Shown piece by piece: positions 10,491 to 19,594 of a stretch of DNA of 64,000 bases (positions are counted from its first letter, which is position 1; every line of letters starts with the position of its first letter). Below the pieces are notes generated by a model, which saw only the letters and a list, made by a program, of their open reading frames with translations, was not told the DNA's origin and did not search any database. Position numbers and translations under genes: made by a program. This DNA is from Acidovorax radicis. GTDB lineage: Bacteria > Pseudomonadota > Gammaproteobacteria > Burkholderiales > Burkholderiaceae_C. The stretch spans positions 2,232,001 to 2,296,000 of the forward strand of contig NZ_CP075184.1 of NCBI RefSeq assembly GCF_020510705.1, read 5' to 3'.

Positions 10491-10567
10491 CGGCGTGTAG
10501 CGCAGCCTGGTAGCGCACTTGCATGGGGTGCAAGGGGTCGCGAGTTCGAATCCCGCCACGCCGACCA
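10491..10567 (+). tRNA. tRNA-Pro (anticodon GGG)
   Basis: 77 nt with encoded CCA. Acceptor CGGCGTG pairs with CACGCCG. The anticodon loop lies between TTGC and GCAA arms and reads GGG. T-loop TTCGAAT is normal. It reads proline CCC codons. It marks the left edge of a region with foreign features, although I see no clear repeated att sequence. Confidence 0.96.
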
Positions 10568-10576
10568 TTGATAGCA

Positions 10577-10609
10577 AAAGCCCAGAATCGAAAGATTCTG
10601 GGCTTTTTT
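10577..10609 (+). terminator. Terminator after tRNA-Pro
   Basis: AAAGCCCAGAATC, loop GAAA, GATTCTGGGCTTTTTT: a 13-bp perfect stem with a T-run. Confidence 0.93.
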
Positions 10610-10749
10610 GCTTGATGAATTGCTTTCGGGTCTGCGGCCACTGGGGCCTTTGTCGCGTGGCGGTGGCGATGCCTATACCCAGTTCTTCACGCGGCTGTGA
10701 AATGTCGCAAATCGCGCTGCAATGAGCCTTGAACTAGCGAAAAACTCTC

Positions 10750-11058
10750 ATGATTGACGGACTGATTGCTGGACGAATTTACGGTGAACCCGAGCGGCGC
10801 ACTGACAAGGGTGGAAAGAGCTTCACGCTCGCGAAAGTGCGGGCGAGCACGGCCGAGGGTGAGGTCTTGTTCGTCAATGTCATAGCCTTCGAAGCGCGAG
10901 TGTGCGAGTCACTTGATGCACTTCGCGATGGTGATTCCGTCGCTCTGTCAGGGAGTCTGACCCCCCGCGTTTGGACAGACAAACAAGGCATAGTGCGCCC
11001 TGCGCTTGATATGGTGGCGCACCGACTGCTTGCAGTTCCGGCGTCGCTGGACTACTGA
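10750..11058 (+). CDS. Short single-stranded DNA-binding protein (mobile-element type)
   Basis: 102 residues with the SSB OB-fold pattern: an N-terminal G.I.G.P..R...GKSFTLAKVRA strand set, FVNVIAFE, then ALRDGDSVALSGSLTPRVWTDKQGIVRPALDMV. It lacks the glycine-rich linker and acidic tip of housekeeping SSB. Such short SSBs are found in plasmids, integrative elements and phages. No RecA, recT or replication partner is nearby. With the IS remnants downstream it suggests a decayed island. No strong ribosome binding site. Confidence 0.7.
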   Translation: MIDGLIAGRIYGEPERRTDKGGKSFTLAKVRASTAEGEVLFVNVIAFEARVCESLDALRDGDSVALSGSLTPRVWTDKQGIVRPALDMVAHRLLAVPASLDY

Positions 11059-11062
11059 GGCC

Positions 11063-11158
11063 CATGCCGGTTGTCGTTATCGGCCCATTTACGAAAATGC
11101 GGTCGCTGGTGCGGCGTCTACGCCAATTGGAAATGTGCTTGATGAGGCGACAGTGTTA
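11063..11158 (+). pseudogene. Possible gene fragment cut at the IS boundary
   Basis: Between the SSB stop and the IS-end sequence, one frame reads RYRPIYENAVAGAASTPIG and on into the IS-end without a stop. It looks coding in composition but has no recognised homology. It may be the upstream half of a gene split by the mobile elements. Confidence 0.2.
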
Positions 11159-11182
11159 GTGCCAACCCAAAACTGACCAGCT
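11152..11182. repeat. Orphan IS21-type terminal repeat
   Basis: This stretch (AGTGTTAGTGCCAACCC... to GACCAGCT) matches, on the opposite strand, the right terminus of the IS21-family element at 50284-50314 over about 31 bp. It then stops abruptly where the IS3-family inverted repeat begins. It is a leftover end with no istA/istB attached. Confidence 0.7.
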
Positions 11183-12790
11183 GGGGGTGCGGACAAAAAC
11201 TTGGACTACCAGGAGGTAGTTCATGTATTCCTACGAAGATCGAATCCGAGCGGTCGAGCTCTACATCAAACTGGGCAAGCGCACCGGTGCCACTATCCGC
11301 CAGTTGGGATATCCGACGAAGAACTCGTTGATGAGCTGGCATGAGGAGTACGAGCGGCGCCTGGACCTGCCGTCCGGCTACGCGCGCTCAAAGCCGAAGT
11401 ATTCTCAAATTCAGAAGAAGAAGGCTGTCGAACACTACGCCGAGCACGGGCGCTGCATCGTCGCCACGGTCAAGGCGCTGGGCTATCCGTGCCGCGATTT
11501 GCTGCGTGCCTGGATTGATGAACTGGACCCTGACTCCCGCCAGCGCGTTGTCGGCAGAGCCGTCAGTGCGCCTCGGCTGCCGCAACTGAAGAAGCAGACA
11601 GTCCTCGAGCTGTGCACTCGTGAGGGAAGTGCGCAGGCGGTTGCTCAGAAGCTTGGCGTGAGCAGGCCGACGTTGTACAACTAGAAGAACCAGCTTCTGG
11701 GACGTGAGGCACCCGCATCCATGAAACACACCAATCAGTCCCCGCGGGCTCAAGAGCGCGATGAGCTCGAGCGCGAGGTTGAGGCGTTGCGCCGCGAAGT
11801 CAGGCAACTGCGCCTTGAGCAGGACCTCTTGAACAAGGCCAATGAACTGCTAAAAAAAGGCCTGGGCGTCGATCTGCAGCTCCTGTCCAACCGGGAGAAG
11901 ACACTGCTGATTGACGCCCTCAAGGAGCACTATGGTCTGCCAAAGCTCCTTGGACAGTTGGGTCTTGCACGCAGCTCGTACTTCTACCATCGGGTCCGAG
12001 CGGCCGCCGGCGACAAGTACCTTGAAGTAAGGCAGTCCATCACCGATATCTTCGAGTCGAACCATCGCTGCTACGGCTACCGCAGGCTGCAGGCCTCGCT
12101 GACTAGGCAAGACGTCACAATCTCCGAGAAGGTGGTGCAGCGCCTGATGAAGCAAGAGAGCCTAGTCGTGGCTAAGCCCAAGCGGCGCAGGTATGCGTCC
12201 TACCTTGGCGAGATCAGCCCCGCGCCTGAGAACATCATCGACCGAGACTTCCAGGCCGCGGCACCGAACAAGAAGTGGCTCACGGACATCACGGAGTTCC
12301 AGATCCCTGCAGGTAAGGTCTACCTGTCGCCGATCATCGACTGCTTCGATGGGATGGTGGTGAGCTGGACCATTGGCACGAGCCCGGATGCTGAGCTGGT
12401 CAATACCATGCTGGATGCAGCCATCGAGACGGTGACAGACACCGCTGACCGGCCTGTGGTTCACTTCGACCGCGGGGGGCACTACCGCTGGCCAGGCTGG
12501 ATATCGAGGATGCGCGATGCCAACTTCACCCGCTCGATGTCTCGCAAGGCATGCTCCCCTGACAACGCAGCCTGCGAGGGGTTCTTCGGTCGGCTGAAGA
12601 ACGAACTGTTCTATCCTCGGGACTGGAAGAGCGTCACCCTTGCGCAGTTCATTGAGGCAGTCGACGACTACATCCGCTGGTACAACGAGAAGCGGATCAA
12701 GATCTCCCTTGGCTCACTCAGTCCCATCGAATACCGAGAGAGCCTTGGACTCACGGCATAAAACCAGTCCAAGTTTTTATCCGCACCCCC
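11183..12790 (+). mobile_element. IS3-family insertion sequence, probably inactive
   Basis: Terminal inverted repeats of 25 bp, 11183-11207 and 12766-12790, match at 24 of 25 positions (GGGGGTGCGG... to ...ACTTGGACT). They enclose a transposase with a DDE core. Length 1,608 bp fits IS3 elements of the single-frame type. No target-site duplication is visible, which fits later rearrangement or deletion next to the left end. Confidence 0.85.
11223..12761 (+). pseudogene. IS3-family transposase, one frame interrupted by an amber codon
   Basis: The two frames 11223-11684 and 11721-12761 are in the same phase. Reading through TAG at 11682-11684 gives one 512-residue protein in which the stop replaces a probable tryptophan (LYN-stop-KNQLLG). 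The N-terminal half has helix-turn-helix segments and a leucine zipper (RELEREVEALRREVRQLR-like). The C-terminal half has the DDE integrase core: TDITEF, HFDRGGHYR and the GFFGRLKNE glutamate. GGAGG precedes ATG 11223. An intact IS would be functional by family; here full-length transposase would need suppression of the amber codon. Confidence 0.85.
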
Positions 12791-12967
12791 GTTCGTCGAG
12801 GGCGTGGCGGAGCTAAACGGGAATTCTGGGTGGTGAGCGTTGCGCAAGGTGGCTTGGTGACCATCAGAGGGATTGCCGAGGGAGCAAGCGGACCCGGCAA
12901 GGTGGTGAAAGTGCCGGGCGCAATCATCGGAGGGGTCTACATCGTCGCACCGGCGTCAGCCCGCTGA
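12791..12967 (+). pseudogene. 58-codon C-terminal fragment of an unknown protein
   Basis: Directly after the IS right end the frame runs to TGA 12965-12967 and reads REFWVVSVAQGGLVTIRG and then a glycine/valine-rich tail ending IVAPASAR. There is no start codon context. It looks like the 3' part of a gene cut by the IS; I do not recognise the family. Confidence 0.35.
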
Positions 12968-12975
12968 TACCCGCA

Positions 12976-13041
12976 TTTTTGGGGGTGTTTCATGGGAAAT
13001 TTGGGGGTCTTTCACCGGAAAAACGGGGGGCTTTGCTCTCG
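12976..13041. repeat. Three G-rich direct repeats with a 22-bp period
   Basis: GGGGG at 12981, 13003 and 13025 and the motif CTTTCA/GTTTCA/CTTTGC 7 bases later recur at exactly 22-bp spacing. The unit is roughly TTTNGGGGGTNTTTCANNGGAA. The copies diverge in the third. The period equals that of many plasmid replication iterons; the G-runs could also form unusual structure. Function unknown. Confidence 0.6.
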
Positions 13042-13133
13042 CTCGCATGCGCAGAGAGTGCCCGGCGTAGAGATTTCCTAGACATTCCCAACTGGCTCCG
13101 ACCAAAATCGCTCTCATACTTTTGGAGAGACAA

Positions 13134-13664
13134 ATGTGGATGGCGGTTCTGCACGTGGTCGGCGCTCTTGGTCTAACTACGGCCTTTGGTGTGCTCACAA
13201 TCGCAATCAGCGCGTGGGAGCAAGAGCGTGTCCGCAAACGCCGCCTTCAAGACGCCGCAATCGCGCTTGGCGTTCCAGTCGCCGCCATCGAGAACGAGCC
13301 GAGCCTTTTACCTAGCGTCATGCAGTATGCGTCGCGTCGTAGTAGCGATGAACTACTAAGGAACAGGATTTCAGACATGTGCGGGCTCATTCGCACGGGT
13401 TGGGGATGGCTGGGAGGCCTTCTTCAGGTGGGGGTGATGGCTGGTGTCGGTTGGTACATGTACACCTATGGCGCGGAAAGCGCCGCCTCAATGTGGGCTG
13501 TGCTGTTTGTTGCCGTCTTCTTTTGGCTCGCTAGTGTCGTGTTCTCACTCGCATGCGTGCTGTTGACTGGTCGTTACCCCGGCGAAGCGAAGTTGGCCCG
13601 CAAAGCAATAGCCGCGTCTATCGAGCAAGGGGCAGGGGCGTTTTTCACGCCCAAAGAAGGATAG
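13134..13664 (+). CDS. Hypothetical membrane protein
   Basis: 176 residues from ATG 13134, preceded by TTGGAGAGACAA, an excellent ribosome binding site. Predicted layout by eye: one N-terminal membrane helix (about 5-24), a soluble charged stretch (30-85), then two helices (about 90-112 and 125-150), and a basic C-terminus. No recognised family. It is the last gene before the tRNA-Thr end of the small island, so it is probably cargo of that island. Confidence 0.55.
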   Translation: MWMAVLHVVGALGLTTAFGVLTIAISAWEQERVRKRRLQDAAIALGVPVAAIENEPSLLPSVMQYASRRSSDELLRNRISDMCGLIRTGWGWLGGLLQVGVMAGVGWYMYTYGAESAASMWAVLFVAVFFWLASVVFSLACVLLTGRYPGEAKLARKAIAASIEQGAGAFFTPKEG

Positions 13665-13712
13665 TGATTCGCGTCACTTGCCTACAGATTGCCTACAAGC
13701 AACACCAAAATA

Positions 13713-13745
13713 AAAACCCCGCTATCTTTTGGATAGCGGGGTTTT
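13713..13745. terminator. Bidirectional terminator between island and tRNA-Thr
   Basis: AAAACCCCGCTATC and GATAGCGGGGTTTT form a 14-bp perfect stem with A-run and T-run on opposite sides, so it can stop transcripts from both directions. Confidence 0.9.
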
Positions 13746-13756
13746 CTTTACTGACT

Positions 13757-13832
13757 TGGTGCCGGAGAGATGAATCGAACACCCGACCTTCTCATTACGA
13801 ATGAGCTGCTCTACCGACTGAGCTACACCGGC
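13757..13832 (-). tRNA. tRNA-Thr (anticodon CGT)
   Basis: 76 nt with encoded CCA. Anticodon loop TTCGTAA reads ACG threonine codons. D-arm and anticodon stem CTCAT/ATGAG are normal. The acceptor pairs GCCGGTG with CTCCGGC, with a T-T mismatch at the sixth pair, and the T-stem has wobble pairs. It is transcribed leftward and adjoins the fbp stop codon (13844). Confidence 0.92.
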
Positions 13833-13843
13833 TTAGCCTCGAA

Positions 13844-14851
13844 TTATAGCGTGGAATGGTAGCTAGTCACGCGCTCGACCTCATTTTTTGAGCCGAGGAT
13901 CACGCTGACGCGCTCATGGAGCTGGGTGGGCTGGATGTCGAGGATGCGTTGCTTGCCGTTGGTGGCAGCCCCGCCGGCTTGTTCGACCAGCCAGCTCATG
14001 GGGTTGGCTTCGTACATCAGCCGCAGTTTGCCGGGCTTGTGGGGTTCGCGTTTGTCCCAGGGGTACATGAAGACGCCGCCACGGGTCAGGATGCGGTGCA
14101 CGTCGGCCACCATGCTCGCGATCCAGCGCATGTTGAAGTCTTTGCCGCGCGGGCCTTCCTTGCCTTGCAGGCATTCGTCGATGTAGCGCTTCACGGGCTC
14201 GTCCCAGTGGCGCATGTTGCTCATGTTGATGGCGAATTCCTTGGTGTCTTCGGGAATGCGCACGTTCTCTTCGGTCAACACGAAGGAGCCCTGTTCGCGG
14301 TCGAGCGTGAACATGGCCACGCCGTCGCCCACGGTGAGCACTAGGGTGGTCTGTGGGCCGTAGATGCAGTAGCCTGCGGCCACCTGCTGGGTACCGGGTT
14401 GCAGGAAGTCGCCTTCCTCCACGCCGCGGTCGCCATCGGGCTTTTTCAGCACGCTGAAGATGGTGCCGATGCTTACGTTCACATCGATGTTGCTGGAGCC
14501 GTCCAGGGGATCAAACAGCAGCAGGTATTCGCCTTGCGGGTAGCGGTTGGGCACCAGGTAGATGCCGTCCATTTCTTCAGACGCCATGGCCGCCAGGTGG
14601 CCGCCCCATTCGTTGGCTTCGATCAGCACCTCGTTGGCGATGATGTCGAGTTTTTTCTGGATCTCGCCCTGCACGTTTTCGCTGGTGGCCGTGCCCAGCA
14701 CGCCGCCCAGCGCCCCTTTGTTCACGGCGTGGCTGATGCTTTTGCAGGCGCGGGCCACCACTTCGAGGAGCAGGCGCAGTTGTGAGGGGATAAGGCCGTC
14801 CACCCGTTGCTGTTCAACGAGGTAGCGGGTCAGGCTGATGCTTTTTGCCAT
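13844..14851 (-). CDS. fbp: Fructose-1,6-bisphosphatase, class I
   Basis: 335 residues. Hydrolyses fructose-1,6-bisphosphate to fructose-6-phosphate in gluconeogenesis and, in autotrophs, the Calvin cycle. The metal and substrate motif [18 protein letters not shown] lies near residue 110-130. The C-terminal half has the sugar-phosphate site around [20 protein letters not shown]. Last gene of the leftward prfB-HAD-pepN-fbp run, 23 bp after pepN. It fits with aceA in the window: both are needed to make sugars from acetate or fatty acids. Confidence 0.96.
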   Translation of the reverse strand: MAKSISLTRYLVEQQRVDGLIPSQLRLLLEVVARACKSISHAVNKGALGGVLGTATSENVQGEIQKKLDIIANEVLIEANEWGGHLAAMASEEMDGIYLVPNRYPQGEYLLLFDPLDGSSNIDVNVSIGTIFSVLKKPDGDRGVEEGDFLQPGTQQVAAGYCIYGPQTTLVLTVGDGVAMFTLDREQGSFVLTEENVRIPEDTKEFAINMSNMRHWDEPVKRYIDECLQGKEGPRGKDFNMRWIASMVADVHRILTRGGVFMYPWDKREPHKPGKLRLMYEANPMSWLVEQAGGAATNGKQRILDIQPTQLHERVSVILGSKNEVERVTSYHSTL

Positions 14852-14874
14852 GTCTGTCTTCTCTTTGTGGTGGT

Positions 14875-17631
14875 TTATTCAGCGAGCGCGCGGGTGACCA
14901 CCTCGCGAACGTCGTTGGACAGGGTGGGCCTTGCGGCAACGCGGGCGATGGCTTCGCGTGCCGAGGTGCGCCACGGTTCTGCCAGTTTCTTCCACCGGTC
15001 CAGGGCCCTGGCCAAGCGCGCAGCCACCTGCGGGTTGATGGCGTCCAGCTCGATCACGCGGTCGCTCCAGAACACGTAGCCTGCGGCATCCGACCGGTGG
15101 AAGGCACCGGGGTTGGCGCTGCAGTAACTGAAGATCACGCTGCGTGCGCGGTTGGGGTTCTTCAGGCTGAAGTCCGGGTGCGCCATGAGCTGGCGCACTG
15201 CGGGCAGCACGTTGCCGCCACGGTCGGGCGCACCGGCCTGCAGCGCAAACCATTTGTCGATGACCAGGGGCTCGTCCTTGAACAGCGCATGGAAGCGCGC
15301 CAGGGCCGGGGCCGCCAGTTCGCTGCCGCTGGCCACCAGGGCTGTGAGCGCGTTGAAACGGTCCGTCATGTTGCTGGCCACCTTGAACCGCTGGTAGGCC
15401 TTGCCGGGCCAGACCACGTCGCCTGTTTTCTGTGCGGCGATGCACAGCATGTGCAGCGCCAGGCCACTGAGTGCACGGCGGCCCGAGGACACAGGATCGG
15501 GGCTGTAGCCACCGGTGTCCTGGTTCTGCTCCCATGCCGCTTCCCAGTCGGCCTGCAGCGACAGGGCCAGTTGCTCGCGCATGGCTTCGCGCACGGCGTG
15601 AATGCGCTGTGGGTCCACCACGTCCAACTGCTCGGCGATGTAGGTTTCGGACGGCAGCGTGAGCACCAGCTCCTTGAAGGCTGCATCGAGCGCGGGGTTG
15701 CGCAGCACGCCGCGCATGGCGTCCACAAACTCTGCAGCGAGAATTTTATGATCAAATTGGCCGCTAGCGCTTGTCCCCATTGCGCTATCAGCTATTGCAT
15801 TAATAGCAGACCGAAGCGCAAGGCGTTGCCCTGCTTCCCAGCGGTTGAAGGCGTCGGCGTCGTGTGCCAGCAGCGTGAGCAACTGTGCATCGGTGTAGTC
15901 GATGTCCAGCACCACGGGGGCGCTGAAGCCGCGCAGCAGCGACGGCACAGGCTCGGCATCCAGGTTGGTGAAGGTCAGGGTCTGCGATGCCTCGGTGAGC
16001 ACCACCACGCGCGAGGTGGTGTGGGCTGCGCCTTCTGCAGCGCCTTCGCCCGCCAGGTGCAAGGGCAGGGCGCCGCCGGTGGTGGCATCGATCAGGCCCA
16101 GCTCCACCGGGATGACAAAGGGCTGCTTCTCGCTCTGGCCGGGTGTGAGGGCGCAGCTTTGCGACAGTGTGAGCGCATAGCAGCGCGTGGCAGCGTCGTA
16201 GCGGCCGGTGGCGCGCACGCGGGGCGTGCCGGCCTGGCTGTACCAGCGCTTGAACTGGGGCAGGTGCTGCGCCAGCGGGCTGGTGGGGTTGGCATCGGCG
16301 ATGGCCTGCACAAAATCATCGCAGGTCACGGCCTGGCCGTCGTGGCGCTCAAAGTACAGCTTCATGCCCTTGGCAAAGCCTTCGCGACCCACCAGGTTGT
16401 GCTGCATACGCACCACCTCGGCACCCTTTTCATAGATGGTGACGGTGTAGAAGTTGTTGATCTCGACGTAGCTGTCGGGCCGCACCGGGTGGGCCATGGG
16501 GCCCGCGTCTTCGGGGAACTGCGCGGTGCGCAGCACACGCACGTCTTCGATGCGCTTGACGGCGCGGGCCGATGGGCTGCCCGCCAGGTCCATGCTGAAT
16601 TCCTGGTCGCGGAAGACGGTGAGGCCTTCCTTCAGGCTCAGCTGGAACCAGTCGCGGCAGGTGACGCGGTTGCCCGTCCAGTTGTGGAAGTATTCGTGGC
16701 CGACCACACTTTCGATGTTGGCAAAGTCGGTGTCGGTGGCGGTGGCTTCGCTGGCCAGAACGTACTTCGTGTTGAAGATGTTCAGGCCCTTGTTCTCCAT
16801 GGCGCCCATGTTGAAGTCGCTGGTGGCGACGATCATGAAGCGCTCCAGGTCCAGCGGCAGGCCGAAGCGGGCTTCATCCCAGGCCACGCTGTACATCAGC
16901 GAGTTCATGGCGTGTTCGGTCTTGCCCAGATCGCCCGGGCGCACGTAGACCTGCAGCAGGTGGTCGGTGCCTGAACGGCTCTTGATCTTCTGCTCGCGGG
17001 CCACCAGCTTGCCTGCGACCAATGCGAAGAGGTAGCAGGGTTTCTTGTGCGGGTCCACCCACTTGGCAAAGTGACGGCCGTCTTCCAGGTCGCCGCTGTC
17101 CACCAGGTTGCCGTTGGACAGCAGCACCGGGTACTGGGCCTTGTCGGCGCGCAGCGTCACGGTGTAGCTGGCCATCACATCGGGGCGGTCCAGGAAGTAG
17201 GTGATGCGGCGAAAGCCCTCGGCTTCGCACTGTGTGAAGAAGGTGCCCTGGCTCACATACAAGCCCATGAGCTGTGTGTTCTTGGCGGGGCAGCAGGTGG
17301 TGAAGATTTCGAGCGCAAAGGGCTCGGCGCCCTCCGGCAGGTTCTCCAGCACCAGGCGCGCGCCTTCCATCTTGAACGAGGTGCCCTGGCCGTTGACCAG
17401 CACGCGTGCCAGGTTCAGGTCATCGCCATCGAGCTTGAGCGGCTGCGCAGCCACATCGGGGTTGCGGCGCAGCGTCATGCGGTTGAGCACGCGGGTCTTG
17501 TTGGGGTCCAGGTCGAAGGTCAGCTCGACGCTGTCGATCCAGTAGGCGGGGGCGGCGTAGTCCTCGCGGCGGATGGCGGCGGCCGGGCCGGCGCTGTCTC
17601 CACTTCCGTCTGCGTTATGCAGTTGCAACAT
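14875..17631 (-). CDS. pepN: Aminopeptidase N (M1 family) with an in-frame repeat insertion
   Basis: 918 residues, somewhat longer than E. coli PepN (870). Zinc metallo-aminopeptidase that trims N-terminal residues from peptides in the cytoplasm. GAMEN exopeptidase motif ([10 protein letters not shown]) lies at about residue 275, and the zinc motif [10 protein letters not shown] starts at about residue 312. The C-terminal helical domain contains a stretch ([20 protein letters not shown]) encoded by a copy of the interspersed repeat at about 15746-15812, in frame. GGAGAG precedes the ATG. The start overlaps the HAD gene by 17 bp, so the two are likely translationally coupled. Confidence 0.95.
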   Translation of the reverse strand: MLQLHNADGSGDSAGPAAAIRREDYAAPAYWIDSVELTFDLDPNKTRVLNRMTLRRNPDVAAQPLKLDGDDLNLARVLVNGQGTSFKMEGARLVLENLPEGAEPFALEIFTTCCPAKNTQLMGLYVSQGTFFTQCEAEGFRRITYFLDRPDVMASYTVTLRADKAQYPVLLSNGNLVDSGDLEDGRHFAKWVDPHKKPCYLFALVAGKLVAREQKIKSRSGTDHLLQVYVRPGDLGKTEHAMNSLMYSVAWDEARFGLPLDLERFMIVATSDFNMGAMENKGLNIFNTKYVLASEATATDTDFANIESVVGHEYFHNWTGNRVTCRDWFQLSLKEGLTVFRDQEFSMDLAGSPSARAVKRIEDVRVLRTAQFPEDAGPMAHPVRPDSYVEINNFYTVTIYEKGAEVVRMQHNLVGREGFAKGMKLYFERHDGQAVTCDDFVQAIADANPTSPLAQHLPQFKRWYSQAGTPRVRATGRYDAATRCYALTLSQSCALTPGQSEKQPFVIPVELGLIDATTGGALPLHLAGEGAAEGAAHTTSRVVVLTEASQTLTFTNLDAEPVPSLLRGFSAPVVLDIDYTDAQLLTLLAHDADAFNRWEAGQRLALRSAINAIADSAMGTSASGQFDHKILAAEFVDAMRGVLRNPALDAAFKELVLTLPSETYIAEQLDVVDPQRIHAVREAMREQLALSLQADWEAAWEQNQDTGGYSPDPVSSGRRALSGLALHMLCIAAQKTGDVVWPGKAYQRFKVASNMTDRFNALTALVASGSELAAPALARFHALFKDEPLVIDKWFALQAGAPDRGGNVLPAVRQLMAHPDFSLKNPNRARSVIFSYCSANPGAFHRSDAAGYVFWSDRVIELDAINPQVAARLARALDRWKKLAEPWRTSAREAIARVAARPTLSNDVREVVTRALAE
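15746..15812. repeat. Interspersed repeat copy inside pepN
   Basis: Plus-strand AAATTGGCCGCTAGCGCTTG and, further on, GCGCTATCAGCTAT match the reverse complement of the repeat at 38018-38068 (GATAGCTGCTAGCGCTT... AAGCGCTAGAGGCCAAA). It is locally AT-rich against the GC-rich gene around it and keeps the reading frame. Confidence 0.65.
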
Positions 17632-18289
17632 GGATGCTCTCCAGAAAGTCGGTGTTCATGAGTTCGGTGTAGTCGCGCACGCTAGCCAGCACATGCGGCC
17701 CGGCCAATTGCTCAGGCGTGTGCGTGCTGCAGATGGCCACGGCGCGCATGCCTGCGCGCCGTGCGGCCTCGATGCCAAAAGGCGCGTCTTCAAAAACGAT
17801 GCAGTGCTCGGGCGCTGCGGCAATGCGGCGTGCCGCTTCGAGAAAGATGGCGGGTTGGGGCTTGCCGGGCAGGCCCTCGTCGCCCCGCACGATGGCTTGT
17901 GGCGCAGGCTCCAGGCCCAGATGGCCCAGGGCGAATTCCACGTTGCCGATGTCGCCCGCCGTGCCCACCGCCACCTTAAGGCCGCGCGCGCGCACCTGCG
18001 CCGCAAACTGGCGAAAGCCCGCCACTTCGGCAAAGCGGGGGGCAAACAGCTCACGGTAGATGGTTTCTTTCTCGTGCGTGAGGGCGTCCGCCTCGTCCTG
18101 CGACACGGCGCGGCCCAGCAGTTCGACGATGCACTCGGTGCCGTTGCGGCCCGTGGTGCGGGCCATGAGATCGGGCACGTCGATGTCCATGCCCCGGCGG
18201 CGCGCGAACTCGACCCATGCCTGGGCGTGCCAGGGCATGGAGTCGATCATGGTGCCGTCCATGTCGAAGATGATGGCGTCGGTGCGCAT
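17615..18289 (-). CDS. HAD-superfamily phosphatase/phosphomutase, beta-phosphoglucomutase type
   Basis: 224 residues from the third of three consecutive ATG codons (18295, 18292, 18289); AAAGG lies immediately before the first, so the third has the best spacing. HAD motif I is IIFDMDGTMIDS with the nucleophilic aspartate; the cap domain follows, then motif II (VAVGTAGD), motif III lysine (KPQPAIF) and motif IV (VFEDAPFGIEAA). Acts on small phosphate esters; substrate not predictable. It starts a few bases after the prfB stop and overlaps pepN. Confidence 0.88.
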   Translation of the reverse strand: MRTDAIIFDMDGTMIDSMPWHAQAWVEFARRRGMDIDVPDLMARTTGRNGTECIVELLGRAVSQDEADALTHEKETIYRELFAPRFAEVAGFRQFAAQVRARGLKVAVGTAGDIGNVEFALGHLGLEPAPQAIVRGDEGLPGKPQPAIFLEAARRIAAAPEHCIVFEDAPFGIEAARRAGMRAVAICSTHTPEQLAGPHVLASVRDYTELMNTDFLESIHVATA

Positions 18290-18298
18290 CATCATCCT

Positions 18299-19403
18299 TT
18301 AGACACCTTGCTTCAAAGAGGCTTCGATGAAGGCGTCCAGATCGCCGTCCAGCACCTTTTGTGTGGCCGAAATTTCGACGTTGGTGCGCAGGTCCTTGAT
18401 GCGGCTGTTGTCCAGTACATAGCTGCGGATCTGGTGGCCCCATCCCACATCGGTCTTGGTGTCTTCGAGCTTTTGCGCCTCTTCCTGGCGCTTGCGCATC
18501 TCAAAGTCATACAGTTTGGAGCGCAGGCGCTGCCACGCGATGTCGCGGTTGCCATGCTGGCTGCGGCCGTCCTGGCACTGCACCACGATGCCGGTGGGCA
18601 TGTGCGTCAGGCGCACGGCCGAGTCGGTCTTGTTGATGTGCTGCCCGCCCGCGCCGGATGCGCGATAGGTATCGGTGCGCACATCGGCGGGGTTGATGTT
18701 GATCTCGATGGAATCGTCGATCTCGGGGTACACAAACAAACTGGCGAAGCTGGTGTGGCGCCCACCCGACGAGTCGAAGGGCGACTTGCGCACCAGGCGG
18801 TGCACGCCGGTTTCGGTGCGCAGCAGGCCATAGGCGTATTCGCCCTCGACCTTGATCGTGGCGCTCTTGATGCCGGCCACATCGCCCGGGGTTTCTTCTT
18901 CGACCGTGGTCTTGAAGCCCTTGCGTTCCGCGTACTTGAGGTACTGGCGCAGCAGCATGCTCGCCCAGTCGCAGGCTTCGGTGCCACCGGCACCCGCCTG
19001 AATGTCCACAAAGCAGTTGAGCGGGTCGGCTTCCATGCGGAACATGCGGCGGAATTCAAGTTGCTCGATCTCGGGCCTGAGCTTGGCGGTTTCGGCCTCG
19101 ATGGTCATCAGGCCCGCTTCGTCGCTTTCTTCCTTGCTCATGTCATAGAGCTCGGTGTTGTCAGCCAGTTCGCGCGTGAGTTTTTCCAGCGTGAGCACCA
19201 CGCCGTCCAGCGATTTCTTTTCTTTGCCGAGTTCTTGGGCCTTCTTCGGATCGTTCCAGACCGAAGGGTCTTCCAGCGAGGCGTTTACCGTGCGCAGGCG
19301 TTCAAATTTGGCATCGTAGTCAAAGATACCTCCGTAACTCTTGCGTTCGCACGGTCAGGTCGGAGAGGGTGTTGCCAATGAGGTTGATACGTTCTGCGTC
19401 CAT
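18299..19403 (-). CDS. prfB: Peptide chain release factor 2, with programmed +1 frameshift
   Basis: About 367 residues when frames are joined (E. coli 365). RF2 ends translation at UGA and UAA. The first 27 codons run from ATG 19403 to CTT at 19323-19325, then an in-frame TGA at 19320-19322. Skipping one base gives CTT-T-GAC and opens the frame to the stop at 18299. GGAGG just before the shift site supplies the internal Shine-Dalgarno. GGQ is in [16 protein letters not shown] and the UGA-reading SPF motif in [14 protein letters not shown]. Frameshift level depends on RF2 itself, giving autoregulation. Confidence 0.96.
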
Positions 19404-19537
19404 GATGTGTCCTGTGTGTTTGTGGGGAGTAATCCGACATTTTCTCATGGGACGCGCAACGTGCCGCTCGGCTTCGCCACCGGCACGAAAGGTCTTGCGG
19501 CGCGATGGGTGCGCTTGCGTTTTTATGGTGCGAATGA

Positions 19538-19586
19538 TATTTTTTCAATAGCTATATGCGCATTAAACGTAAGCGCTATCGCCCGC
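19538..19586. repeat. Interspersed repeat, divergent copy
   Basis: TTTTTTCAATAGCTATATGCGC followed by GTAAGCGCTATCGCCC resembles the GATAGCTGC ... AAGCGCTAGAGGCC element. It fills the spacer between the surface-protein operon end and prfB. Confidence 0.45.
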
Positions 19587-19594
19587 TTTGGCGA

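Noticed and set aside
14845..16974. 709-codon open frame on the plus strand
   Set aside because: It is antisense to pepN, whose frame carries the M1 peptidase motifs. High G+C third positions commonly open such antisense frames; no domain is recognisable in it.
17573..19381. 602-codon open frame on the plus strand
   Set aside because: Antisense to the HAD gene and prfB, both with clear family motifs; no start context or known domain.
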